Assembly: GCA_017481495.1 (NCBI GenBank)
Contig: JAFUPC010000124.1
Coordinates: forward strand, 27,876-91,875
Direction of reading: 5' to 3'
Source: Clostridia bacterium
Lineage (GTDB): Bacteria; Bacillota; Clostridia; Oscillospirales; CAG-272
DNA length: 64,000 nucleotides
Within the stretch, counting starts at the first letter, position 1. Every line of letters starts with the position of its first letter. A program made the translations under genes and the position numbers. The notes beneath the pieces were generated by a model that was not told the origin of the DNA, searched no databases, and was given only the letters and a program-made list of their open reading frames with translations. This document shows, in pieces, positions 1-8,621 of the stretch.

Positions 1-1209
1 CATCTGGTTGCGGCTGTCCATCGAATAGAGGGACTGTTCGCGCCACGGGCAGTCCTCGTAATGCTCGTGCATACACATTTCGAGCGTGCGGACGCAGACG
101 TCGTAAATTTTGTTGTGCAGATGGTCGGCACAGCGGAAATACGGGGTGTGGTCGAGCGGATAGTCGGTCGGCTTGATGCCCGCATAGTAGAGCGTTGCGC
201 GTTCCGCGTAAATGTGTACCTGCATATAACGCAGACCGAGGCGCAGAAACGGCCCGTCAAATGTGTTGTGTCCCGCCTTTGCACGGTAGCGGAGCGCGAA
301 ATTCCGTCCGACCCACGCGCGGGGACGGAGGTCGTCGAGGTGTTCGCCCCAGCCGACGAGGATCTCGGTGTCGTGGGGAACGTCGATGTCGATGGAGAAG
401 ATGCCCGCGGATTCCTCGCCGAGGTCAAGGGTCAAAAAGATACCGTCCGCGCAGTTGTCGCAGTGGTCGCAGTGGAATGTGATGCCCTCCCGGCCGGTGC
501 GCGGGAAAAAGAGGTTCTCGTGATGGCCGCAGAGATTTGCCTGCTCGCGCGTGGAGAGGAATGCGTATTCCAGTTTCTGCGCGATGTTCAGATTCTCGTT
601 TCGGCTGTCCATGAAAATACCCTGTGCGTAGAGCAGTGCGGGCTTGTCGTCGCCGACGGCGAGCTTCTTGATGGGACGGGGATAGAGGACACGGGATTTT
701 TCCACGGTCTGCGCGTTTTTCCATGCACGGGGTGCGCCGGTCTTTGTCGCATCGTACTGATACGAGAAGCCGAGCTGACCGGTGACGATGTCCACGGGCC
801 CGCTTTTGTAGGCGGGATTGAGTGCCATTTTCGTCTCGTCGGAGGAGAGGACGAACAGGTCGTCTCCCGCGTACAGCTCATAAATGACACCCGGCTGTCC
901 GATGCGGTAGGTGGAGAAGTTGCGGCCGCGGCCGTGGACGGTGACGGTGATCTCGTTGTCGCCTTCGCGGATGAGCCCTGTCAAATCCAGCGTATCGTAG
1001 ACCTTGTAGGTCTCGTAGTCGGCATACTGTCCGAATGCGGCAAGCGTGCCGTTGACGTATACCGCGTAATTGGCGTCTGCGCTGATGTACATGGTATACG
1101 CGGCGGCGGGCGTTTCCACGCGGAACGTCTCACAGAAGTCGATGTAGGTGTTTTCCGCTTTGCTGTAAGCGGGATCCCACAGCCAGCGGGCGTGTTCAAA
1201 AAGTGCCAT
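1..1209 (-). CDS. alpha-L-rhamnosidase-like glycoside hydrolase (GH78-type), partial
   Basis: The first 403 codons of a larger gene that runs off the left edge of the window. The start ATG at 1209 is preceded by GGAGG 11 bases upstream. The N-terminal 110 residues look like a beta-sandwich domain (YISADANYAVYVNGTLAAFG is typical of the jelly-roll modules of GH78 enzymes). The last visible residues include EDCPWREQSLYSMDSRNQM, which resembles the DCPxRE(Q/R) motif opening the catalytic (alpha/alpha)6 barrel of bacterial alpha-L-rhamnosidases. No signal peptide is visible, so a cytoplasmic enzyme acting on imported rhamnosides is likely. Family assignment is from recalled motifs. Most of the catalytic domain lies outside the window, so substrate cannot be judged. 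Confidence 0.72.
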   Translation of the reverse strand, partial: MALFEHARWLWDPAYSKAENTYIDFCETFRVETPAAAYTMYISADANYAVYVNGTLAAFGQYADYETYKVYDTLDLTGLIREGDNEITVTVHGRGRNFSTYRIGQPGVIYELYAGDDLFVLSSDETKMALNPAYKSGPVDIVTGQLGFSYQYDATKTGAPRAWKNAQTVEKSRVLYPRPIKKLAVGDDKPALLYAQGIFMDSRNENLNIAQKLEYAFLSTREQANLCGHHENLFFPRTGREGITFHCDHCDNCADGIFLTLDLGEESAGIFSIDIDVPHDTEILVGWGEHLDDLRPRAWVGRNFALRYRAKAGHNTFDGPFLRLGLRYMQVHIYAERATLYYAGIKPTDYPLDHTPYFRCADHLHNKIYDVCVRTLEMCMHEHYEDCPWREQSLYSMDSRNQM

Positions 1210-1249
1210 TTGGATGGTACCTCCGTCATTCACAAAATATCTTTGTTCC

Positions 1250-1278
1250 ATTATAGCAGATTCTCGGGGAAAATGCAA
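1250..1278 (-). promoter_or_regulatory. sigma-A-type promoter of the rhamnosidase gene
   Basis: On the minus strand TTGCAT (1278-1273) and TATAAT (1255-1250) are separated by 17 bases. The -10 lies about 40 bases upstream of the start codon at 1209. Confidence 0.6.
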
Positions 1279-1357
1279 GGGAATTGCGCAATTTTTTTGA
1301 GAAAATCTATGCAATCGGAAAAAGTTCCTCAAATCTGAACTTTTTTCGGAATCCCTA

Positions 1358-1386
1358 TTGACAAATACACGCCACTGTGTTATAAT
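1358..1386 (+). promoter_or_regulatory. consensus sigma-A promoter of rubrerythrin
   Basis: TTGACA at 1358-1363 and TATAAT at 1381-1386 with a 17-base spacer, a perfect match to the vegetative consensus, about 72 bases upstream of the rubrerythrin start. Confidence 0.85.
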
Positions 1387-1458
1387 GTGTACAGAAAAAG
1401 TAAACAATGTACAGGAGAACCGATCCGGCTCCCGTCACAACGAGAGGAGAACAATATC

Positions 1459-1998
1459 ATGGCAAACAAATACGCAGGAACGCAGACCGAAAAGAATCTG
1501 GAAGCCGCTTTCGCAGGCGAATCCCAGGCAAGAAACAAGTACACCTACTTCGCATCCGTTGCAAAGAAAGAGGGCTACGAGCAGATCTCTGCGCTGTTCA
1601 CCAAGACCGCTGAAAACGAAAAGGAACACGCAAAGATGTGGTTCAAGGAGCTGAACGGCATCGGTGACACCGCCGAAAACCTGCTCCACGCCGCAGAGGG
1701 CGAAAACTACGAATGGACCGATATGTACGAAGGCTTTGCAAAGACCGCCGAAGAAGAAGGCTTCACCGCGCTTGCAAAGAAGTTCCGTCTGGTCGCCGCC
1801 ATCGAACGCCATCACGAAGAACGCTACCGCGCACTTCTCCAGAACGTCGAAACCGCCGCTGTCTTTGAAAAGAGCGAAGTCAAGGTCTGGGAATGCCGCA
1901 ACTGCGGTCACATCATCATTGGAACGAAGGCGCCCGAAGTATGTCCGACCTGCGCACATCCCAAGAGCTACTTTGAAATTCACGCGGAGAATTATTGA
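1459..1998 (+). CDS. rbr: rubrerythrin
   Basis: A 179-residue cytoplasmic non-haem iron peroxidase that reduces hydrogen peroxide in anaerobes. The N-terminal ferritin-like four-helix domain (about residues 1-140) carries the di-iron ligands in [21 protein letters not shown] and [10 protein letters not shown]. The C-terminal rubredoxin-like domain has two Cys pairs, CRNCGH and CPTCAHP, for the Fe(SCys)4 centre. The length is close to the family norm (about 180-190). The ATG at 1459 was chosen over an upstream in-frame ATG because GAGAGGAGAA lies just before it and the family begins [14 protein letters not shown]. It is monocistronic and driven by a perfect consensus promoter, which suggests strong constitutive expression. 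Confidence 0.96.
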   Translation: MANKYAGTQTEKNLEAAFAGESQARNKYTYFASVAKKEGYEQISALFTKTAENEKEHAKMWFKELNGIGDTAENLLHAAEGENYEWTDMYEGFAKTAEEEGFTALAKKFRLVAAIERHHEERYRALLQNVETAAVFEKSEVKVWECRNCGHIIIGTKAPEVCPTCAHPKSYFEIHAENY

Positions 1999-2018
1999 TT
2001 TTTTTACCCGCGATTCAG

Positions 2019-2126
2019 GTTTCTTGAAAGAAAAACGAACTCCCGCGACCACGAGGGAGGAGTAACTTTCCCCGAAAGTCACTCTCTCTTGAAGGTCATG
2101 AGAGTTCATTTTCTTTTTTTAGAAAC
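2019..2126. repeat. long imperfect inverted repeat with an internal hairpin
   Basis: Outer arms starting GTTTCTTGAAAG at 2019 and ending TTTTTTTAGAAAC at 2126 are largely complementary over about 24 bases (including GAACTC/GAGTTC). Inside lies the perfect hairpin ACTTTC-CCC-GAAAGT (about 2064-2079). It lies between the convergent 3' ends of rubrerythrin and the DUF6062 gene. It may act as a bidirectional terminator or may be a palindromic repeat element. Confidence 0.5.
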
Positions 2127-2143
2127 TATGAATAGCGTGATTT

Positions 2144-2869
2144 TTAACTCTGCACCTTTTTGGGGTCCTTATGCAGGTCTCCGGAAAGAAACCGCATCGC
2201 GCGCTCAACGGCGTCTTTGGAGTCGTACCACGGTTCGTCGTTGTAGCGGTAGTCGAATTTTTTGCAGAACCAGGAGACGTCGCCGCCGATCTTTTCGAGA
2301 TAGGCGTTTTCGATGGCGGAGATCTGTTCGTAGAAAGCGGAGAAAACCTTTTTGTTCATCCCGGCGCGGCCCTCGGTCAGAAGACGGCGGTAGTGCGGCA
2401 GGCAGAAAAACGGCTGGGCGGCGCATTTGTCGCGGAAATCCTTGTCGTTTTCCCAGAGGTAGAGAATGGTCGCGATCATCTTTTTGTAGGAAAATTCGAT
2501 GCGGGAGCAGACATAGCAACTTTTTTCCAGCTTCGTAAGCTTTTCTTCCTGATCGACACCCGCGCCTTTCAGGGAGAGAACCTTGCCTTTCTGCCCTTTG
2601 GCGACTTCGGCAAGATGACTTTCAAGGATCAGACCGAGACCCAGGCGGTTCTTGCGGACGAACATCATTTTGAAATGTGTGTCGCAGAAGCCCTGCGCAT
2701 TCGTTTCGATGCGCACGTCCGGCTCCATCATCGCCGCGCCGAGAATGCGGTCGAGCTCGTTTTCTTCCAGCGTGTTGTACAAGGTACACATCGGACAGCC
2801 GCAGGCGGGGTCGTCCCGGGAGGCTTCAAACGCTTCGTTTACGGGGATTGTGTATATTTTTTCAAGCAT
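2144..2869 (-). CDS. DUF6062-family protein
   Basis: A 241-residue soluble protein. The N-terminus MLEKIYTIPVNEAFE followed by a CGCPMC cluster, the segment MEPDVRIETNAQGFCDTHF and the later CYVC and FFCLPH segments match the uncharacterised Firmicutes family I recall as DUF6062. The paired cysteines and histidines suggest metal binding, but no function is known for the family. The stop of the next minus-strand gene in the same direction (the zinc-ribbon protein, ending at 2884) is only 14 bases upstream, so the two are probably co-transcribed. Confidence 0.75.
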   Translation of the reverse strand: MLEKIYTIPVNEAFEASRDDPACGCPMCTLYNTLEENELDRILGAAMMEPDVRIETNAQGFCDTHFKMMFVRKNRLGLGLILESHLAEVAKGQKGKVLSLKGAGVDQEEKLTKLEKSCYVCSRIEFSYKKMIATILYLWENDKDFRDKCAAQPFFCLPHYRRLLTEGRAGMNKKVFSAFYEQISAIENAYLEKIGGDVSWFCKKFDYRYNDEPWYDSKDAVERAMRFLSGDLHKDPKKVQS

Positions 2870-2883
2870 GGGATTTTGCTCCT

Positions 2884-3663
2884 TTATTCGTTGTCGGGAT
2901 TGACTTCGTGGAATCCATCGGATTCCGTGAATCCATCGGATTCGTCTTCATCGTCGCTGAAATCCGCGCGCATTCCGCCGAGGGTCAGGCTGTCGGTTTC
3001 CAGAAACGCCTGCGTTGCCATCGAGCCGTTGCACCGGATGGCGTGGCGTGCGCCGCAGCGGTTGCAGGTCACATAGATGGAATCGCGGTCGCAGACCACG
3101 TCGTATTCGCCGGTCTCGCCGCGGTCGGTACAGCGGCAAAAGATACGGTCGTCTGCCATCAGTTCCTTGATGACAAACAGCACCATATCGTAGATGTGGT
3201 TGTCCGTGAAATTGACATCACCGTCGTATTCATCGTCATCCCCGTCGGGAGCATTGTCCTGCAAAAGATCCTCCAGAGACGCATCGGCGCCGTAGCCCGC
3301 CTGTTTCAGAAGCTCTAAAATCTGCTTTTCGGCATCATCCAGTGATTTCAGAACATCGTCCTTGTGCCCTATGAAGCAGATGTCGATGCCGGTCATCGCG
3401 CAGGGAATGGTGTAGATGGATTCGTCAAAAAACGCCGCGTGGGAAAAGACAAACTGGTGGGGTTTCGGGCAGAACATACACGGCACAGTCAGCCGTAGCT
3501 TGCCGTCGCCGCATTTCTGAATGAGCAGCTCGGATTTTCCGCAGTCGCATTTCAGCTTGATCATGTCGCCGGACAGGGAAAAGACACCGACGAGCGACAG
3601 GATGCCGGAACCGCAGTGCGGACAGCGGTAGGCGATGGTGGATTCTGTATTTTTAAGTACCAT
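2884..3663 (-). CDS. CxxC-rich zinc-ribbon-like hypothetical protein
   Basis: A 259-residue cytoplasmic protein of unknown function. The start at 3663 follows AAAGGA; a longer frame to 3729 would overlap the upstream gene and has no such site. Three likely metal-binding units are visible: CPHCGSG plus CDCGKSE in the first 55 residues, CMFCPKPH near residue 62, and CNRCGARH near residue 215. The C-terminus is acidic and contains a short duplicated motif ESDGF, encoded by a direct repeat at about 2907-2943. The middle contains an Asp-rich stretch (DGDDDEYDGD). The gene lies between a DUF2207-like gene and a DUF6062 gene in a probable operon. I do not recognise a named family. Confidence 0.6.
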   Translation of the reverse strand: MVLKNTESTIAYRCPHCGSGILSLVGVFSLSGDMIKLKCDCGKSELLIQKCGDGKLRLTVPCMFCPKPHQFVFSHAAFFDESIYTIPCAMTGIDICFIGHKDDVLKSLDDAEKQILELLKQAGYGADASLEDLLQDNAPDGDDDEYDGDVNFTDNHIYDMVLFVIKELMADDRIFCRCTDRGETGEYDVVCDRDSIYVTCNRCGARHAIRCNGSMATQAFLETDSLTLGGMRADFSDDEDESDGFTESDGFHEVNPDNE

Positions 3664-3725
3664 ATCAGGTAATATCCTTTCTTCTGGGTTACATTCACAG
3701 AGGGGCGTGTAAAAAGTGCGAACGA

Positions 3726-4832
3726 TCATTGCTCGTCGATCATTGCAAATCTGCCCTCGGTCGTGCCGTACAAGGTCGCCTGCCGGATGGCGGACTCAAA
3801 ACGGCGCAGGGGCATGAAGAAATACGATTCCCCGCTTTCCGTCCCGGCGAACGCGCATCGGGTCTCCGTCAGTGTGGAAAAATAATTCGTCTCTGGCCAC
3901 AGGTCCATTGGCTCAAAGAGATATTCGCGCATCAAGGCTTCTGCGGCACGGGCACAATGTCCGCACGCGACGGCATCCACGAGCAGGCGGTTGGCATCGG
4001 CGGCAAACGGTTTTTGGTCCTCACCTGTGCGCGGCTGGTAGGTGTCGAGGAACGGGCGGGTACAGATATTTTTGTAATAAGCGCGCCACAGTGCGGCGGT
4101 CTGTTCTCCGCGGCGGGTCAGGACGCGGACACGGCGGGGCAGGCGGGTCTTCTTCGTTCCGCCTGGGGTCTGCTTTCTGTGTTCACGGATATAGCCGAGA
4201 CACCGCTTTTCAAGCAGTGCGGAATCCACGGCGCGGCGGAACGCATCGGTGTCTCTGTGCGCCGTACCGGGAGAGCGTTCAACGAAATCCGCGAATGCCG
4301 ACAGCGGGATCGAGGATGCGGATCCGCCTGCGCGGCGCAGGAGGCGCAGGAAGCGCTGTTCGTGGAGCGGGAGGGTCTTTGTGTCCAGATCGTGCCGCAC
4401 GACGATACGCAGACCGTCCGAGCGCAGGAGATCGTTTCCGTCCGCCTGCCGCAGGGAAAGAATGCCGCGGCGGTTCATGTCAAGCAGGGTCGCTGTGAAA
4501 TCCGCCACCGGACGGCGATCCCCAGGTACGGCCCCGGTCAGCTCCATCAGCCGGAACACCTCCGCCGGGGACAGCTCTCCCGTCACGCCGGTGTCTGCCG
4601 GACGCAAGGTGATGCCCGCCGGAACAGGCCTCGGCCGGAACCGCCGCTCCACGCGCCGCGCCCGCTTTTTAAAATACAGCGCAAGCCGCCGTGCCGGGCG
4701 CACGAAAATGACCGTCAGCAGAAGCACGACCAGAATCACAAGTGCAGCCGGAAGCGGTGCAAACAGTGCCAGCGGCAGACCGATGACAAGCAGCAGGGCA
4801 AGCTCTGCCAGCAGAAACAGGATGTAAAGCAC
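3726..4832 (-). CDS. two-TM membrane protein resembling the C-terminal part of DUF2207
   Basis: A 368-residue protein starting at a GTG (4832) preceded by the ideal ribosome binding site AAAGGAGG. Two hydrophobic segments occupy roughly residues 1-45, followed by an Arg/Lys-rich stretch (KKRARRVERRFRPRP). A soluble region follows with the pattern LSPAEVFRLM, then DFTATLLDMNRRGILSL, which resembles the cytosolic part of DUF2207 membrane proteins (PAEa..L..g...d.tAtlldLa.rGyl). The N-terminal extracellular DUF2207 domain is missing. Its role is unknown. It has its own divergent consensus promoter and ends 63 bases before the start of the zinc-ribbon gene. Confidence 0.55.
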   Translation of the reverse strand: MLYILFLLAELALLLVIGLPLALFAPLPAALVILVVLLLTVIFVRPARRLALYFKKRARRVERRFRPRPVPAGITLRPADTGVTGELSPAEVFRLMELTGAVPGDRRPVADFTATLLDMNRRGILSLRQADGNDLLRSDGLRIVVRHDLDTKTLPLHEQRFLRLLRRAGGSASSIPLSAFADFVERSPGTAHRDTDAFRRAVDSALLEKRCLGYIREHRKQTPGGTKKTRLPRRVRVLTRRGEQTAALWRAYYKNICTRPFLDTYQPRTGEDQKPFAADANRLLVDAVACGHCARAAEALMREYLFEPMDLWPETNYFSTLTETRCAFAGTESGESYFFMPLRRFESAIRQATLYGTTEGRFAMIDEQ

Positions 4833-4865
4833 GGACAGCGACCTCCTTTGGAAAATGATACTTAT

Positions 4866-4894
4866 ATTATATACAAAAAATGTGAATTTGTCAA
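4866..4894 (-). promoter_or_regulatory. consensus promoter of the DUF2207-like operon
   Basis: Minus-strand TTGACA (4894-4889), 17-base spacer, TATAAT (4871-4866). It is back-to-back with the plus-strand promoter at 4915-4944, so the two units share a divergent control region of about 80 bases. Confidence 0.8.
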
Positions 4895-4914
4895 GAGAAT
4901 GTGCAGATTTATGG

Positions 4915-4944
4915 TTGACAATTCCCCCGCATCCATGATATAAT
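4915..4944 (+). promoter_or_regulatory. consensus promoter of the isomerase-like gene
   Basis: TTGACA (4915-4920), 18-base spacer, TATAAT (4939-4944), 53 bases upstream of the start at 4998. Confidence 0.8.
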
Positions 4945-4997
4945 AATATAAATATCAATCATGGAATCCAACATGAAATCAGAAAGGAAACATACAC

Positions 4998-5876
4998 ATG
5001 AACAGATTCTCCATCGGTATCATGGCAGACTCTCTGCTGGGTACCTTCCGTGAAAACATTGAAAAAGCGCGCGCGCTCGGCGCACAGGGCGTGCAGATCT
5101 ATGCCGTTGACGGGGAAATGGCACCGTGGAACCTGACCAAAGAGCAGATTGCCGAAAAGAAGTCGATTCTGGATGCAAACGGTCTTGCGGTTTCCGCGCT
5201 GTGCGGCGACCTCGGCGGTCACGGCTTCCAGATCGCAGACGACAACAAGAGCAAGGTCGAGAAGTCCAAGCGCATTGTGGATCTCGCTCTGGAGCTGGGA
5301 ACGAAGGTCGTCACCACGCACATCGGCGTTGTTCCGGACACGAAGAACGACACCTACCACATCCTGCAGGCGGCGTGCAACGAGCTTGCCGAATACGCAG
5401 ATTCCGTCGGTGCATCCTTTGCCGTTGAGACCGGCCCTGAAAAGGCAGAAATGCTGAAAGAGTTCCTCGACGGTCTGTCTGCGCGCGGCGTCAAGGTCAA
5501 TTTAGACCCCGCAAACCTCGTCATGGTCACGCAGGACGACCCGGTCAAGGCGGTCTACACCCTGCGCGACTACATCGTTCATACCCATGCAAAGGACGGC
5601 ATCAACCACCGTCCGTGCGACCGCCACAAGATCTACGGCTTCTTTGCGACCGGCGGCGACGGCGGGGATCTGCGCGATATGCCCATCTGGGAATATTTCC
5701 AGGAAGTCCCGCTCGGACAGGGCTCCGTCGATTTCGATGCGTATCTGGCGGCACTTGCCGACATCGGCTACAACGGCTATCTGACCATCGAGCGTGAAGT
5801 CGGCGAAGATCCTGCGGCAGACATCGGTCTGGCGGTCGATTTCCTGCGGGAAAAGACCAAAAAGTACGAACTGTAA
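4998..5876 (+). CDS. sugar phosphate isomerase/epimerase family protein (xylose isomerase-like TIM barrel)
   Basis: A 292-residue cytoplasmic protein of the AP_endonuc_2/xylose isomerase-like TIM-barrel superfamily. Barrel-strand signatures with likely metal ligands are visible: GAQGVQIY, THIGVVPD, FAVETGPE (Glu ligand), VKVNLDPANLV (Asp ligand), IVHTHAKDG (His ligand) and GYLTIEREVGEDP (C-terminal Glu ligand). These fit a sugar isomerase or epimerase; the substrate cannot be told from sequence. The ATG at 4998 follows AGAAAGGAAA. The gene is monocistronic, with its own promoter and a second consensus promoter just downstream for yceD. Confidence 0.85.
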   Translation: MNRFSIGIMADSLLGTFRENIEKARALGAQGVQIYAVDGEMAPWNLTKEQIAEKKSILDANGLAVSALCGDLGGHGFQIADDNKSKVEKSKRIVDLALELGTKVVTTHIGVVPDTKNDTYHILQAACNELAEYADSVGASFAVETGPEKAEMLKEFLDGLSARGVKVNLDPANLVMVTQDDPVKAVYTLRDYIVHTHAKDGINHRPCDRHKIYGFFATGGDGGDLRDMPIWEYFQEVPLGQGSVDFDAYLAALADIGYNGYLTIEREVGEDPAADIGLAVDFLREKTKKYEL

Positions 5877-5961
5877 AACGATACACACCCGATTTATGTC
5901 AAAATGCTCAAAAAAACGAAAAAATTTTGAAAAAATTCTTTATCAAAATTCGTTTTCCCCA

Positions 5962-5990
5962 TTGACAAATCGCGCAATTTCGGGTATAAT
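5962..5990 (+). promoter_or_regulatory. consensus promoter of yceD-rpmF
   Basis: TTGACA (5962-5967), 17-base spacer, TATAAT (5985-5990); the yceD start at 6028 follows 37 bases later. Confidence 0.85.
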
Positions 5991-6027
5991 GTTATAATGA
6001 ATGATGCTTGGAAAGGAGCGTTCTGTC

Positions 6028-6687
6028 ATGCTGCTCGATATGTCTCAGATTTTAAGCGGTGCGGTGGACACGCTTCCGTTTTCCTATTCTCTGTCAAAGG
6101 ACAGAATTCCGTATTCCGAAGAAGCCGCAAAGGATGTGCCGGACGAGGTGTTCCCGGCGGAGGCGGAATCCGGTGCGCTTTCCCCCGATGATGAGGAGGG
6201 CGATTATCTGCCGCTTGTGTTTGACGATGTCACCGTCACGGCTCCCGTGGTCGTGTCCGGCACCGTTGTCAACCGTGCGGGTTACATGGTTCTGACGGAG
6301 GAAGCAGAAATCTCATACCGCACCCGCTGTGCAAGATGTCTGGCGGATGTGGAGGAACACGCGGTGTTCCGTGTCGAAAAGACCGTTGCCGACGAAAAAG
6401 GCCCTCTGCGCCTTGAAAATCAGGACAATGACGATTATGTACAGGTAAGCGGCGGAAAGCTGGACCTTGACGCACCCATCTGCGACGAGATTCTCCTCAG
6501 TTTTCCGATGCGCGTATTATGCCGGGAAGACTGCAAAGGTCTGTGTGCCGGCTGCGGTGCCGACCTCAACCGGGAGTCCTGCCGCTGTACGAAAAAGGAA
6601 ATTGATCCGCGGTTCGCGTCGCTTGCGGCACTGCTCGATTCCATGCCCGACGATGAGGACGATTCGGCGGACGGCGGAAACGGCTGA
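6028..6687 (+). CDS. yceD: YceD/DUF177 family protein
   Basis: A 219-residue DUF177 protein. In bacteria this family is encoded immediately upstream of rpmF and is linked to 23S rRNA/large-subunit assembly. The ATG at 6028 has AAAGGAG nine bases upstream; in-frame ATGs at 6001 and 6004 lack a site. Family marks are CARCLADV near residue 103 and the C-terminal Cys cluster [17 protein letters not shown], probably zinc-binding. An acidic insert (SPDDEEGD) lies in the N-terminal third. rpmF follows 71 bases downstream and is probably co-transcribed from the promoter at 5962. Confidence 0.88.
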   Translation: MLLDMSQILSGAVDTLPFSYSLSKDRIPYSEEAAKDVPDEVFPAEAESGALSPDDEEGDYLPLVFDDVTVTAPVVVSGTVVNRAGYMVLTEEAEISYRTRCARCLADVEEHAVFRVEKTVADEKGPLRLENQDNDDYVQVSGGKLDLDAPICDEILLSFPMRVLCREDCKGLCAGCGADLNRESCRCTKKEIDPRFASLAALLDSMPDDEDDSADGGNG

Positions 6688-6758
6688 TACGGCGTACCGG
6701 CGCATTCCATATTGAAGTTCACACAATACCAACGGGATATAAAGGGAGGATTAAAACC

Positions 6759-6941
6759 ATGGCAGTACCGAAGAAAAAAGTATCGAAGGCAAGAAGAGAC
6801 AAGAGACGTTCCAATGTCTGGAAGCTGGAGCTCCCCGGCATGGTCAAGTGCCCCAAGTGCGGCGAATACAACCTCGCACACCGCGTCTGCAAGAACTGCG
6901 GTTGCTACGACGGCAAGGTTGTTGTTGAGAAGAACGCTTAA
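6759..6941 (+). CDS. rpmF: 50S ribosomal protein L32
   Basis: A 60-residue ribosomal protein beginning [18 protein letters not shown], with the zinc-binding CPKCGE and CKNCGCYDG pairs of the Cys4 (C+) form of L32. A strong ribosome binding site (GGGAGG) precedes it. A Rho-independent terminator follows. Confidence 0.98.
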   Translation: MAVPKKKVSKARRDKRRSNVWKLELPGMVKCPKCGEYNLAHRVCKNCGCYDGKVVVEKNA

Positions 6942-6987
6942 GTTTTTTTCAAGAAAGAAACGATCTGCTTTCTGAACAAGAAAACGC

Positions 6988-7032
6988 GGGACGGTACCAC
7001 AGGCTTTGTATCGGTGGTGCGGTCCCCTTTTT
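6988..7032 (+). terminator. Rho-independent terminator after rpmF
   Basis: GGGACGGTACCAC pairs with GTGGTGCGGTCCC (two non-Watson-Crick positions), loop of about 14 bases, followed by CTTTTTC. Confidence 0.8.
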
Positions 7033-7059
7033 CATATGACAAATTGAGGTGCAATGGTT

Positions 7060-8367
7060 ATGGTCACGGTCTCCTCTGTGAGAAGCGGTTCTCCCGCCGC
7101 CAAAAAGGGAATCCGTGCAGGGGACATCCTGCTTTCCGTCAACGGGCATGAGATCGCCGACGTGCTGGATTACCGGTTCTATATGACGGAAAAACAGCTT
7201 TCGCTTCTGCTCCACCGCGGCCCGGAGCTTGTCACGGTGAAGATGCGTAAAAAGGAATACGAGGACATCGGACTGGAATTCGACACGTTTCTGATGGACA
7301 GACAGCATACCTGCAAAAACAAATGTATGTTCTGCTTTATCGACCAGAATCCGCCCGGAATGCGCGAGTCCGTTTATTTCAAGGACGACGATTCCCGGAT
7401 GTCGTTTTTGATGGGAAGCTACGTCACGCTGACGAATCTGACGGATGCGGACGTTGACCGCATCATTGCGATGCATATGTCGCCCATTCACATTTCCGTC
7501 CATACGACCGAACCGGAGCTTCGTGTGACGATGATGAAAAACAAGCACGCGGGCGAAGTTCTCTCGTATTTGCAGCGGTTTTCGGATGCGGGGATTGCGA
7601 TGGAGTGCCAGATCGTACTGTGCAAAAACGTAAATGACGGTGTCCATCTTGACCGCACGATGCGGGACTTGTGCGCATATCTTCCGTCGCTCTCGACCTG
7701 CTCCGTCGTGCCGTGCGGGCTGACCTGTCACCGCGAGGGACTGTATCCGCTGGAACCCTTTACAAAGGAGGACTGCGCGGCGGTGCTGGATCAGGTGGCA
7801 GAAATACAGAATGAATGTTCTGAAAAATACGGCTATCCGGTCTTCTATTGCTCCGATGAATTTTACCTGAAAGCGGGCAGAGAATTCCCCGCAGGTGACT
7901 TCTACGGCGAATATGCGCAGATTGAAAACGGGGTCGGGATGATTCCGTCAATGCGGGATGAATTTGATGCGCGGATGGAAATGTTGACCTCGGAGGAGCG
8001 ATCTGTCCGGCGGGAACTTTCTTCCGCGACGGGATACGCCGCGTATCCGTTTCTTGACACGCTCTCAAAGTGTATGATGCGGGAAATTCCGGGGCTGACA
8101 TTGCATCTCTATCGCATCCGAAACGACTTCTTCGGGGAATCCATCACCGTTGCCGGGCTTGTCACCGGGCGTGATCTGATTGCACAGCTCAAAGGAAAAC
8201 CGCTCGGCGACGTACTTTTGCTCCCGTCCGTCATGCTCCGGCACGAACGCGACCGGTTTCTTGACGACACGACGGTAGAAGAGGTGGAAGCAGCGCTCGG
8301 CGTGACGGTGCAGATCGTCGATACAGAATACGGCGGCGATGCGTTTGTGGATGCGGTTTTGGGATGA
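7060..8367 (+). CDS. DUF512 family PDZ/radical-SAM-like protein
   Basis: A 435-residue protein. An N-terminal PDZ-like segment (GSPAAKKGIRAGDILLSVNG) is followed by a CX3CX2C cluster, CKNKCMFCF, near residue 85, typical of a radical-SAM [4Fe-4S] site. A C-terminal DUF512 domain follows (ITVAGLVTGRDLIAQLKG, LPSVMLRHE). Family members are usually encoded next to the GTPase gene der in Clostridia, as here; the reaction is unknown. Of two in-frame ATGs (7054, 7060) the second is preferred because GAGGT lies nine bases upstream of it and only three upstream of the first. Confidence 0.88.
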   Translation: MVTVSSVRSGSPAAKKGIRAGDILLSVNGHEIADVLDYRFYMTEKQLSLLLHRGPELVTVKMRKKEYEDIGLEFDTFLMDRQHTCKNKCMFCFIDQNPPGMRESVYFKDDDSRMSFLMGSYVTLTNLTDADVDRIIAMHMSPIHISVHTTEPELRVTMMKNKHAGEVLSYLQRFSDAGIAMECQIVLCKNVNDGVHLDRTMRDLCAYLPSLSTCSVVPCGLTCHREGLYPLEPFTKEDCAAVLDQVAEIQNECSEKYGYPVFYCSDEFYLKAGREFPAGDFYGEYAQIENGVGMIPSMRDEFDARMEMLTSEERSVRRELSSATGYAAYPFLDTLSKCMMREIPGLTLHLYRIRNDFFGESITVAGLVTGRDLIAQLKGKPLGDVLLLPSVMLRHERDRFLDDTTVEEVEAALGVTVQIVDTEYGGDAFVDAVLG

Positions 8368-8527
8368 AAATGGTCAAAATTACCAAATTCTGCTCTTGAA
8401 TATCCGAATATCTCTATCTGTTGTCAAAATTCGTTCATATTTCATTCAATCATCTGACAAAAAAATTTGTTATAATATATAGGTAAGTATTTTCCCGGAG
8501 CATCTAAATTAACGAAAGAATAACTGC

Positions 8528-8609
8528 CTGAAAAATAAAATTTTCAGACTGTGTTTTGTGGCTTGCGCCACAATTCCACGAGAAAGGAAACTTTTGCTTC
8601 GCAAAAGTT
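8528..8609 (+). promoter_or_regulatory. three consecutive hairpins in the der leader
   Basis: Three short inverted repeats are lined up before der: CTGAAAA...TTTTCAG (8528-8547), TTGTGGC-TTGC-GCCACAA (8556-8573) and AACTTTTGC-TTC-GCAAAAGTT (8589-8609). The only plausible Shine-Dalgarno (AGAAAGGAAA, 8581-8590) sits between the second and third, more than 30 bases from the start codon at 8622. Folding of the third hairpin would shorten the effective spacing to about 12 bases. A regulatory role is inference. Confidence 0.5.
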
Positions 8610-8621
8610 GCGGTATATAAT

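Noticed and set aside
61..1338. A 425-residue plus-strand open frame opposite the rhamnosidase
   Set aside because: Low-complexity Val/Gly/Arg-rich translation with no recognisable motif; the minus strand encodes a clear glycoside hydrolase with ribosome binding site and promoter.
2089..3076. Plus-strand frames opposite the DUF6062 and zinc-ribbon genes
   Set aside because: The minus-strand products have conserved Cys motifs and good starts; the plus-strand frames do not.
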